From Desulfobulbaceae bacterium (GTDB taxonomy: Bacteria > Desulfobacterota > Desulfobulbia > Desulfobulbales > UBA5123), in NCBI GenBank assembly GCA_029865195.1, contig JAOUHH010000077.1:1-10126 (forward strand): a stretch of 10,126 nt of DNA, in the 5' to 3' direction. The first letter of the stretch is position 1. Each line of letters opens with the position of its first letter. This document shows positions 1 to 5,530 of the stretch, piece after piece. Made by a program: the position numbers and the translations under genes. The notes beneath the pieces were generated by a model. The model saw only the letters and a list, made by a program, of their open reading frames with translations, was not told where the DNA came from and searched no databases.

Positions 1-306
1 GTAGTCGACATGGAGGGAGGCGGTGACAAAGCGTGGCAGCATGCCGTCGCCCAGCTCCTTGCCGCTGGCGGCGTGCGCGGCCCCGCTGGCGGTGGCGTTG
101 GCGTGGCAGTCGATCAGCGAGGCGATCAGCCCCCCGTAGACAAAGCCCGGCGGCCCGAGGTGGAATGGTTCGGGGGTAAAGGTACAGACCGCCCGGTCGC
201 CGTGCCAGTAACTTCTGATTCCCAATCCCTGCGGGTTGAACACCCCGCAGCCGTGGCACTGGTTCAGGTGGTCGGGGTAGTATTCCTGGATCGCTTTTGC
301 CGCCAT
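1..306 (-). CDS. PaaI-family hotdog-fold thioesterase, N-terminal part (C-terminus beyond window)
   Basis: The reverse strand reads open for 102 codons from an ATG at 306-304 to the window edge, so the C-terminus is missing. The start of the protein has the CHGCG motif (residues 17-21) followed by NPQGLG, and then GPPGFVYGGLIASLIDCHAN at residues 51-70. This is the usual signature of small PaaI-like acyl-CoA thioesterases: a CxxC/G region, then the GG helix carrying the acidic catalytic residue, here Asp66. The residue before the GG pair is Tyr, where many relatives have His. Such enzymes hydrolyse acyl-CoA thioesters in the cytoplasm; the substrate cannot be told from sequence. The ATG is preceded by GGGAAGAAG, a purine-rich ribosome binding site. 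The gene is transcribed away from the kinase gene and is probably unrelated to it in function. The family call is firm, but the specific role is unknown. Confidence 0.85.
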   Translation of the reverse strand, partial: MAAKAIQEYYPDHLNQCHGCGVFNPQGLGIRSYWHGDRAVCTFTPEPFHLGPPGFVYGGLIASLIDCHANATASGAAHAASGKELGDGMLPRFVTASLHVDY

Positions 307-344
307 CTTCTTCCCGCCTGGAAAATATTTTTCTCCGCAAGGGC

Positions 345-350
345 AGTATA
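345..350 (-). promoter_or_regulatory. Candidate -10 box for the thioesterase gene
   Basis: On the reverse strand this reads TATACT, five of six matches to the sigma-70 -10 consensus, preceded by TTGGTA. It would place transcription start about 30 bases before the ATG at 306. No good -35 box lies 16-18 bases upstream, so this is a weak, position-based call. Confidence 0.35.
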
Positions 351-443
351 TACCAAGTTGCCGGGATGATGCATAAACGTTTCTCGCGGTGGGCGTAATA
401 CGGGGGTTGGCCAAGTAGTTTTGTGGTATTAATTGATATTGCC

Positions 444-472
444 TTGCTAGGGTGAGCAGGTAAGCTTATATG
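444..472 (+). promoter_or_regulatory. Candidate sigma-70 promoter of the kinase-regulator operon
   Basis: TTGCTA (444-449) and TATATG (467-472) are separated by exactly 17 bases. Each matches four of six consensus positions (TTGACA, TATAAT). Transcription would begin near 479, giving a leader of about 40 bases before the TTG start at 519. The intergenic region is AT-richer than the genes around it. This is read by eye and has no experimental support. Confidence 0.45.
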
Positions 473-503
473 CGTTCTCAAGATTGATTATTCGTCCTTA
501 TTC

Positions 504-511
504 GGGGGTGG
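504..511 (+). promoter_or_regulatory. Ribosome binding site that favours the TTG start of the hybrid kinase
   Basis: GGGGGTGG lies seven bases before TTG at 519. The next in-frame start, ATG at 528, would be 16 bases away, which is too far for normal initiation. The match to AGGAGG is only moderate, so the choice between the two starts (three residues apart) is not certain. Confidence 0.4.
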
Positions 512-518
512 TTGGCGA

Positions 519-3500
519 TTGAAAAACATGTTTTCATCCTCTCTGTTCAAGAAGATTTTTTTTCCAATTTTTTTCATCGTTCTCAGTTCGTTCGTTGCCG
601 TCTATTTCTTTTCGGTGCCCTTGATCAAGAAGACGGTGTACGCAAACGAAGCGGAGTCCGCCCAGACCATTCTCGCCAGTGTCTATAACCTGGTCGAATC
701 CCGTGCCTTCGATATCGAGGCGTATCGTGCCGCCTCGCTTGAAGCCCACAAGCGGGAGCTCCGCAACATCACCTTGATTCTTGATGCCTTCCTGTCCGAT
801 AAATACCGTAAATACCAGCAGGGCCTGCTGACGGAACAGGAGGCCAAGGCCTCTGCCCTCGAGGAGGTTCGTTCCTTTAAATACGGCAAAAACGATTATC
901 TCTGGATTTCGGATTATAATTCAGTCCTCATCTCCCATCCCGATCCGCAGCTGCACAAGGCCGATTTTTCGCAGGTGCGGGACATCTACGGCAATCTCAT
1001 CGTGCCGCCGATGGTCCAAGTGGCGAGAGAGAGCGGTGAGGGCTACACCTCCTACTGGTGGCGGCGGCTGGGGACGGAAAAGCCGGTGCAGAAGCTCACC
1101 TATTCCCGTCATTTTCCGGAGTGGCGATGGGTGATCGGCACCGGCGTCTATGTTGATGATATCGAGGACGAGGTCGCGCGGCGCAAGGAGAAGATGATCG
1201 AGGAACTGCGGGCCACCCTGCGCAAGATCAAGATTGCCCGGACCGGCTACATGTATATCTTTGACGGCGCGATGCAGATGATCATCCACCCTAACTCCAA
1301 CATCGAAAAGACCAATTTTGCCTTCCTGCGAGATCCGATCACCGGCAAGTCCATCGGCAAGGAACTGATGGCGGTTGCCGGCAGTCCCGAAAATTTTCTT
1401 CGTTACAAGTGGGATAAGCCGGAAGACAAGGGGCGATACGTCTATGACAAGATATCCTGGGTGCGTCATTTCAAGGATTTTGACTGGTATATCGCCTCCT
1501 CGGTTTACACGGAGGAGTTGAATGCCTCCGCCGATACCTTGCGCCAGCGGATCCTGGTGCTTTCAGGGGCGATCTTTTTTCTGCTGGTGGTTGTTGCGTT
1601 GTTCTTCGTCAACAAGCTGCTGCTGCCGGTGCGCAAGCTTTCGGCCATGGCGACCAGATTGCGGGACGGCGATTTGGCCGTGCAGTGCGATGTCGGAGGC
1701 GATGACGAGTTGGGGTTGTTGGCGTCCACCATGAATGGCATGGTGGCGCAGTTGCGCTCCCATATCGAGCATCTCGACGGCAAGGTGCGGGAGCGGACCC
1801 GCGCGCTTGATTTTCAAAATGTCAAGCTGACCTGCGAGATCGCGGAGCGGCAGAAGGTAGAGGCGGAGCTGCAGGCGGCCAAGGAGGCGGCGGAGAGCGC
1901 CAGCCGGGCTAAAAGCGAGTTCCTCGCCACCATGAGTCATGAAATCAGGACGCCGATGAATGTGATAGTCGGCATGGCCGATCTGTTGCAGGAAACCCGG
2001 CTGGACCGTGAGCAGAGCGGCTATGTCGATATGTTCCGGACCGCCGGCCAGAATCTGTTGCGGCTGATCAACGACATTCTCGATTTTTCCAAGGTCGAGG
2101 CGGGACAGCTTGCTTTGGATCTGGGCGTTTTCGATCTGGAAGAGGTGGTGGGCAGAACCTGTGAGGTGATGGCGCTGCGGGCCCATAAAAAGAATTTGGA
2201 ACTCACCTGTCATCTCCAGGCGGATGTGCCAGCCAGACTGGTCGGTGATTCCGATCGCCTGCGGCAGGTGCTGACCAATCTGATCGCCAACGCGGTCAAG
2301 TTCACCGAGCAGGGCGAGGTGATCGTGCGGGTCGATCTGCAGGAGCGGTCGGCCGATTCGGTCACCCTGCTTTTTTCCGTGGCCGATACCGGCATCGGCG
2401 TGGCGCTGGAGAAACAGGGGCATATCTTCGAGAGTTTTACCCAAGCGGATTCCTCGACCACCAGAAGGTATGGCGGCACCGGCTTGGGCCTTTCCATCTG
2501 CCGGCGGATTGTCGGCCTGATGGGCGGGCGAATCTGGCTGCAAAGCGAAGAGGGGCGCGGCAGCAAATTTTTCTTTACCGCGGTTTTCAGGGTCCCGGAC
2601 GGCCTGCCGTCGGCATCCGATCCCGCTCCGGAGGGCAATCTGCAAGGAGCGAGGGTGCTTGTCGTTGATGATAACCAGACCAACCGATTCGTCCTGCGTG
2701 AATTTCTGGTCGGATGGGGCGTGGAGGTCTATGAGGCGGGCGACGGAGCGGCAGGGTTGGCGGAACTGGCGGCGGCGATTGCCGAGCAGCGGCCATTCGA
2801 TCTGGTGTTGCTCGATTGCGAGATGCCCGTTATGGATGGTTTTGCAATGGCGGAAGCAATCAACGCCGACCCGTGTTTGTCCTCGTTGAAGGTGATGATG
2901 CTTTCCTCGGATAACCGGAGCGGGCATCTTGCCAGGGCGCGGGAACTGGGGTTTGCCGCCTACTTGAGCAAGCCGGTGGGGCGGATGGTTCTGCATCGGA
3001 CGCTGCTGGAGTTGTTCTGTGAAAAACGGAGGGGCGATGCCGCCGGTTGCAAGGAAGATGTGCAAGTCGGCACGAGGGTGGAGCTGCCGCCGCTGCATAT
3101 CCTGCTTGCCGAGGACGATCCGCTCAGTGAAAAGATGGCGGTTCGTTTTCTAGAGAAGGGGGGGCATGAGGTGGTGGTGGCCCGCACCGGTAAAGAGGTC
3201 CTGGTGGCGATGGACAACTACCGGTTCGACCTTGTCCTGATGGATGTACAGATGCCGGAGATGGATGGGTATGAAGCGACCCGGCGGATCAGAAAAATGG
3301 ATGGGGACAAGGGTGGCAACGTGCCGATCCTCGCTCTTACCGCCTTTGCCTTCCGGGAGGATCGGGAGCGATGCATTGAGGTCGGCATGGATGGATTTGT
3401 GACCAAGCCCATCGACCGCACCGCACTTTACCGCGCCATGGCGGAGGTGGTTGGAGCGCCGAGGTCGCGGGGTGGGGTGGTTTTTGACCGCGCACAGGCC

Positions 3501-3821
3501 TTGCGCGGGGTGGACGGCGATCATATTTTTCTGCGGGATTTGGCCGGCCTTTTTGTCCGGGGCTGCCCGGAGCAGATGCGACTGATCGCCGAGGCGATAG
3601 CGGCCGGTGACGGCGAGGCGTTGTCTCGACTGGCGCATAAATTCAAGACCGAACTTGCCGCCTTGGGCGCTGAGTCGTCTCGGGAGCATGCCGCCCGTCT
3701 GGAGGTTCTCGGCCGGAGTTGTGATTGTAGAGAGGCCTTGGTATCTTTTGAACAACTTGCCGAGGCAGTGGCAGCGTTGGTGTTGCAGTTAAACGCGTTG
3801 ATCCGTGAGCAGGGTGACTGA
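519..3821 (+). CDS. Hybrid sensor histidine kinase: tandem Cache, HAMP, HisKA, HATPase, two REC, Hpt
   Basis: This 1100-residue inner-membrane phosphorelay kinase has a TM helix at about 13-36. The periplasmic part (about 37-344) holds two Cache_2-like modules. The first carries YLWISDYNSVLISHP (127-141) and ends WRWVIGTGVYVDDI. The second carries GYMYIFDGAMQMIIHP and ends DWYIASSVYTEEL. TM2 is at about 345-368, HAMP at 367-420 and a coiled coil at 421-465. The HisKA H-box TMSHEIRTPM has phospho-acceptor His474. The ATPase shows the N box (Asn587, Asn591), DTGIG at 623-627 and GTGLGLSI at 653-660. REC1 (712-835) has Asp766 and Lys818. REC2 (860-980) has Asp909 and Lys963. The Hpt domain at the C-terminus has His1040, but in HKFKT, where relatives usually have HxLKG. 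Both receivers look catalytically complete. The ligand is unknown; Cache modules typically bind small organic acids or amino acids. The gene is followed 30 bases later by a response regulator, its likely phosphorelay target. Start is TTG, chosen from the Shine-Dalgarno spacing. Confidence 0.95.
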   Translation: MKNMFSSSLFKKIFFPIFFIVLSSFVAVYFFSVPLIKKTVYANEAESAQTILASVYNLVESRAFDIEAYRAASLEAHKRELRNITLILDAFLSDKYRKYQQGLLTEQEAKASALEEVRSFKYGKNDYLWISDYNSVLISHPDPQLHKADFSQVRDIYGNLIVPPMVQVARESGEGYTSYWWRRLGTEKPVQKLTYSRHFPEWRWVIGTGVYVDDIEDEVARRKEKMIEELRATLRKIKIARTGYMYIFDGAMQMIIHPNSNIEKTNFAFLRDPITGKSIGKELMAVAGSPENFLRYKWDKPEDKGRYVYDKISWVRHFKDFDWYIASSVYTEELNASADTLRQRILVLSGAIFFLLVVVALFFVNKLLLPVRKLSAMATRLRDGDLAVQCDVGGDDELGLLASTMNGMVAQLRSHIEHLDGKVRERTRALDFQNVKLTCEIAERQKVEAELQAAKEAAESASRAKSEFLATMSHEIRTPMNVIVGMADLLQETRLDREQSGYVDMFRTAGQNLLRLINDILDFSKVEAGQLALDLGVFDLEEVVGRTCEVMALRAHKKNLELTCHLQADVPARLVGDSDRLRQVLTNLIANAVKFTEQGEVIVRVDLQERSADSVTLLFSVADTGIGVALEKQGHIFESFTQADSSTTRRYGGTGLGLSICRRIVGLMGGRIWLQSEEGRGSKFFFTAVFRVPDGLPSASDPAPEGNLQGARVLVVDDNQTNRFVLREFLVGWGVEVYEAGDGAAGLAELAAAIAEQRPFDLVLLDCEMPVMDGFAMAEAINADPCLSSLKVMMLSSDNRSGHLARARELGFAAYLSKPVGRMVLHRTLLELFCEKRRGDAAGCKEDVQVGTRVELPPLHILLAEDDPLSEKMAVRFLEKGGHEVVVARTGKEVLVAMDNYRFDLVLMDVQMPEMDGYEATRRIRKMDGDKGGNVPILALTAFAFREDRERCIEVGMDGFVTKPIDRTALYRAMAEVVGAPRSRGGVVFDRAQALRGVDGDHIFLRDLAGLFVRGCPEQMRLIAEAIAAGDGEALSRLAHKFKTELAALGAESSREHAARLEVLGRSCDCREALVSFEQLAEAVAALVLQLNALIREQGD

Positions 3822-3838
3822 CGGGCGAGCTTGCCTGA

Positions 3839-3844
3839 GGGAGG
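3839..3844 (+). promoter_or_regulatory. Ribosome binding site fixing the GTG start of the response regulator
   Basis: GGGAGG sits seven bases before GTG at 3852, an ideal distance. The upstream in-frame TTG at 3831 has no Shine-Dalgarno match and would add seven residues unlike any receiver N-terminus (MPEGGWG). GTG is therefore preferred. Confidence 0.7.
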
Positions 3845-3851
3845 GTGGGGA

Positions 3852-5219
3852 GTGGCAGAAGATAAAAAACAGCCGGTGGTGTTGGTCGTCGAGGACAGCG
3901 AGGTATCCCGGCGGAGCCTTGAGCATAAGCTGGAGCGCAGCGGGTTTGCCTGCCGAGTCGCCGAGGACGGCGTGGAGGCGCTGGCGATTCTCGACGGCGG
4001 GCAGGATGTCGATCTGATTCTTTCCGATCAGCAGATGCCACGCATGGACGGGCTGACCCTCCTGCAGGCGGTGAAGGAGCGACACGGCCATATCCCCTTC
4101 ATCCTCCTGACAGGCCACGGCAGTGTTACCGATGCGGTCTATTCGCTCAAGGAGGGGGCGGATGATTACATCGAGAAGCCGTTCGATCCGGACAACCTTC
4201 TCGCCACCATCCGTCGTTCGCTGAATATTGGCCGGATGCAGGCGGAAAACATCAAGTTGAAGGAACATCTGGCAAGTCAGTACAGCTTTCAGAATATCCG
4301 TACCTGTTCCCGGGTCATGACCGATGCCCTTGGGTTGGCGGCCAAGGTGGCGAAGATTCCATCCGTGACGGTGGCGATCAGCGGTGAGTCCGGCACCGGC
4401 AAGGAGGTCTTGGCCAGGGCCATTCATTTTGCCGGCGACGGCCTGGAAAACCGTTTTGTCGCCGTTAACTGCGCCGCCATTCCGGCAACCTTGATCGAGA
4501 GTGAACTGTTCGGTCATGCCAAGGGCGCTTTTACCGGCGCCGAGCGGGAGCGTGAGGGGAAATTCTCCTACGCCAGCGGCGGGACCCTGCTGCTGGATGA
4601 GATCGGCGACATGCCGCTGGACATGCAGAGCAAATTGTTACGGGTTATCGAGGAACGCACCTTCGAGATGGTCGGTTCCAACCGTCAGTGCAAGGTGGAA
4701 TGCCGGGTAATCGTCGCCACCCATAACGATCTGCCGAAACTGGTCCGGGAGGGCAGGTTCCGGCAGGATTTGTTTCACCGTATCTCCGCCTTCCCCATTC
4801 TGTTGCCGCCGCTTCGCGAGCGGCGGGAGGATGTGCCGTTGCTGGTGAATCATTTTCTTGAGCAGTTGCGGGCGCAACTGGGCAAGAAGGTGCCGGCGGT
4901 GACCGACGAGGCAATGGCGAAGTTGCGGCAATATGACTGGCCGGGCAACATTCGCGAACTGAAGAATTGCATCGAGAGGGCCGCGATTCTTGCCGAGGAG
5001 GACGCCCCCATCGGCCCCGAGCAGATATTTCTGCCGCGCGAGGCGCACACTCTTGATACCGCGTCGGATGAGGTCGTCATTGCGATGCCGCCTTCGGAAT
5101 TCACCCTCGATAACGTCATCGGCGCCGCTCTCAAGGCGGCCCTGGCGCGATGCGGTAACAACAAAACCCGCGCCGCCGAGTTGCTCAAAGTAGACCGCAA
5201 GATGTTTTACCGTCGCTAG
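3852..5219 (+). CDS. NtrC-type sigma-54-dependent response regulator (REC, AAA+, Fis HTH)
   Basis: This 455-residue cytoplasmic transcription activator has three domains. The receiver (about 8-125) has the acidic pair Glu14-Asp15, phospho-acceptor Asp59 in LSDQQMPRMDG, Thr87 and Lys109. The AAA+ domain (about 150-375) has Walker A GESGTGKE (178-185), the sigma-54 contact loop GAFTGA (225-230), Walker B LLLDE (246-250), the arginine-finger region GRFRQDLFHR (301-310) and WPGNIREL (363-370). The Fis-type helix-turn-helix at about 424-455 has NNKTRAAELL. The intact GAFTGA loop means it should open sigma-54 promoters when phosphorylated. The protein ends right at MFYRR; relatives usually continue six to ten more residues (an LKxYG-like tail), so the recognition helix is barely complete. 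It lies 30 bases after the hybrid kinase and is very likely co-transcribed with it, receiving phosphate from the kinase's Hpt domain. Its target genes are not visible; the exopolysaccharide operon downstream is the obvious candidate. Confidence 0.95.
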   Translation: MAEDKKQPVVLVVEDSEVSRRSLEHKLERSGFACRVAEDGVEALAILDGGQDVDLILSDQQMPRMDGLTLLQAVKERHGHIPFILLTGHGSVTDAVYSLKEGADDYIEKPFDPDNLLATIRRSLNIGRMQAENIKLKEHLASQYSFQNIRTCSRVMTDALGLAAKVAKIPSVTVAISGESGTGKEVLARAIHFAGDGLENRFVAVNCAAIPATLIESELFGHAKGAFTGAEREREGKFSYASGGTLLLDEIGDMPLDMQSKLLRVIEERTFEMVGSNRQCKVECRVIVATHNDLPKLVREGRFRQDLFHRISAFPILLPPLRERREDVPLLVNHFLEQLRAQLGKKVPAVTDEAMAKLRQYDWPGNIRELKNCIERAAILAEEDAPIGPEQIFLPREAHTLDTASDEVVIAMPPSEFTLDNVIGAALKAALARCGNNKTRAAELLKVDRKMFYRR

Positions 5220-5303
5220 TATTGCCTACGCCTCTGCTCTCGTCGGGCGTCCTGCCCTGCGAACTTCCCCTTCCTCTCGCCTTGCCCTGTGTTAACATCT
5301 TGT

Positions 5304-5323
5304 TTTATTGATGTTTATTGATG
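5304..5323. repeat. Perfect 10-bp tandem direct repeat TTTATTGATG x2
   Basis: TTTATTGATG occurs twice with no gap, directly before the large hairpin. The period is close to one helical turn, so it could be a pair of binding sites for a regulator. It could also be a chance slippage product; only two copies exist. Confidence 0.6.
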
Positions 5324-5376
5324 CCTGCCCTCGCGGACGGGCGTTGTCTCCGCGAAGGCAGGGGGTATCATTTTTT
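5324..5376 (+). terminator. Strong hairpin with trailing T-run, possible terminator of the kinase-regulator operon
   Basis: Arms at 5324-5337 and 5349-5362 pair at 13 of 14 positions (one C-A mismatch at 5330/5356) around an 11-base loop. Six T residues follow at 5371-5376, eight bases after the stem. The GC-rich stem is terminator-like, but the T-run is further away than in a standard intrinsic terminator. Alternatives are a palindromic intergenic repeat (REP-like) or a leader structure of the downstream operon. Confidence 0.45.
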
Positions 5377-5377
5377 A

Positions 5378-5392
5378 CGGTATGTAGTACCG
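5378..5392. repeat. Short dyad CGGTA-N5-TACCG
   Basis: Perfect 5-bp inverted repeat with a TGTAG spacer, just after the T-run. Size and symmetry fit an operator half-site pair, but a match this short can arise by chance. Confidence 0.35.
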
Positions 5393-5428
5393 CATAAAGG
5401 CAGTAATCTATCGGGTTGTTATCGGCGG

Positions 5429-5457
5429 TATTTCCGGTTAGTCTATTTTGGAAATAG
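5429..5457. promoter_or_regulatory. Overlapping inverted repeats with mutually exclusive pairings
   Basis: TATTTCC (5429-5435) is the exact complement of GGAAATA (5450-5456). CTATTT (5443-5448) is the exact complement of AAATAG (5452-5457). The two pairings share bases 5452-5456, so only one can form at a time in RNA. As DNA, CTATTT-TGG-AAATAG is a plausible dimer operator. It lies about 75-100 bases before the BcsB-like start codon, a position that fits promoter control. The element matches no riboswitch I know. Confidence 0.4.
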
Positions 5458-5520
5458 TAATGAATTTGAATATGTATGCACATGGTGGAATATGTGTGCG
5501 TTGTTGTATCATTTATATAT

Positions 5521-5526
5521 AGGTGA
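5521..5526 (+). promoter_or_regulatory. Ribosome binding site for the GTG start of the BcsB-like gene
   Basis: AGGTGA lies four bases before GTG at 5531, which begins a clear signal peptide. The frame stays open upstream, with other starts at ATG 5492 and at TTG 5318. Those would place 13 or 71 unlikely residues before the signal peptide. Confidence 0.5.
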
Positions 5527-5530
5527 CAGC

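Larger units (their letters stand above)
5220..5530 (+). other. Non-coding region between signalling and exopolysaccharide operons
   Basis: These 311 bases hold no gene I can support. The first 70 are C-rich and unstructured, apart from a short GGGC/GCCC pair at 5245-5257. From about 5290 the sequence turns AT-rich, unlike the coding DNA on both sides. It then holds a tandem repeat (5304-5323), a long hairpin (5324-5362) with a later T-run, a small dyad (5378-5392), TATCGG twice 11 bases apart (5409-5414 and 5420-5425), and overlapping inverted repeats (5429-5457). These are listed separately. It most likely contains the promoter and control sites of the BcsB-like operon, but I see no clear -35/-10 or -24/-12 promoter. 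Confidence 0.6.

Noticed and set aside
10..369. Open + strand frame of 119 codons at the left edge
   Set aside because: It lies opposite the well-supported thioesterase reading frame, and its translation is low-complexity with no recognisable motif.
1563..3098. 511-codon open frame on the - strand inside the hybrid kinase
   Set aside because: It is antisense to conserved kinase domains. The translation is rich in His, Gln and Arg with no domain; GC-rich codon bias explains the lack of stops.
3831..3851. TTG at 3831 as the response regulator start
   Set aside because: It has no ribosome binding site and adds MPEGGWG, whereas GTG at 3852 has an ideally spaced GGGAGG.
5378..5440. Cyclic di-GMP riboswitch (GEMM-I or class II) ahead of the polysaccharide operon
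   Set aside because: The GCATAAAGG stretch loosely recalls the GEMM core, but the tetraloop and receptor and the conserved second stem are absent.
5318..5530. Extension of the BcsB-like protein to an upstream TTG or ATG
   Set aside because: The added residues are Cys/Tyr/Arg-rich, span the hairpin and AT-rich region, and would bury the signal peptide. I prefer GTG at 5531.
5220..5530. Sigma-54 (-24/-12) promoter for the exopolysaccharide operon
   Set aside because: GG and GC pairs with the right 10-base spacing occur only at 5340-5353 and 5413-5426, and neither has the flanking TGGCAC/TTGC bases. The best-looking other candidate, near 5487-5499, is one base too short.
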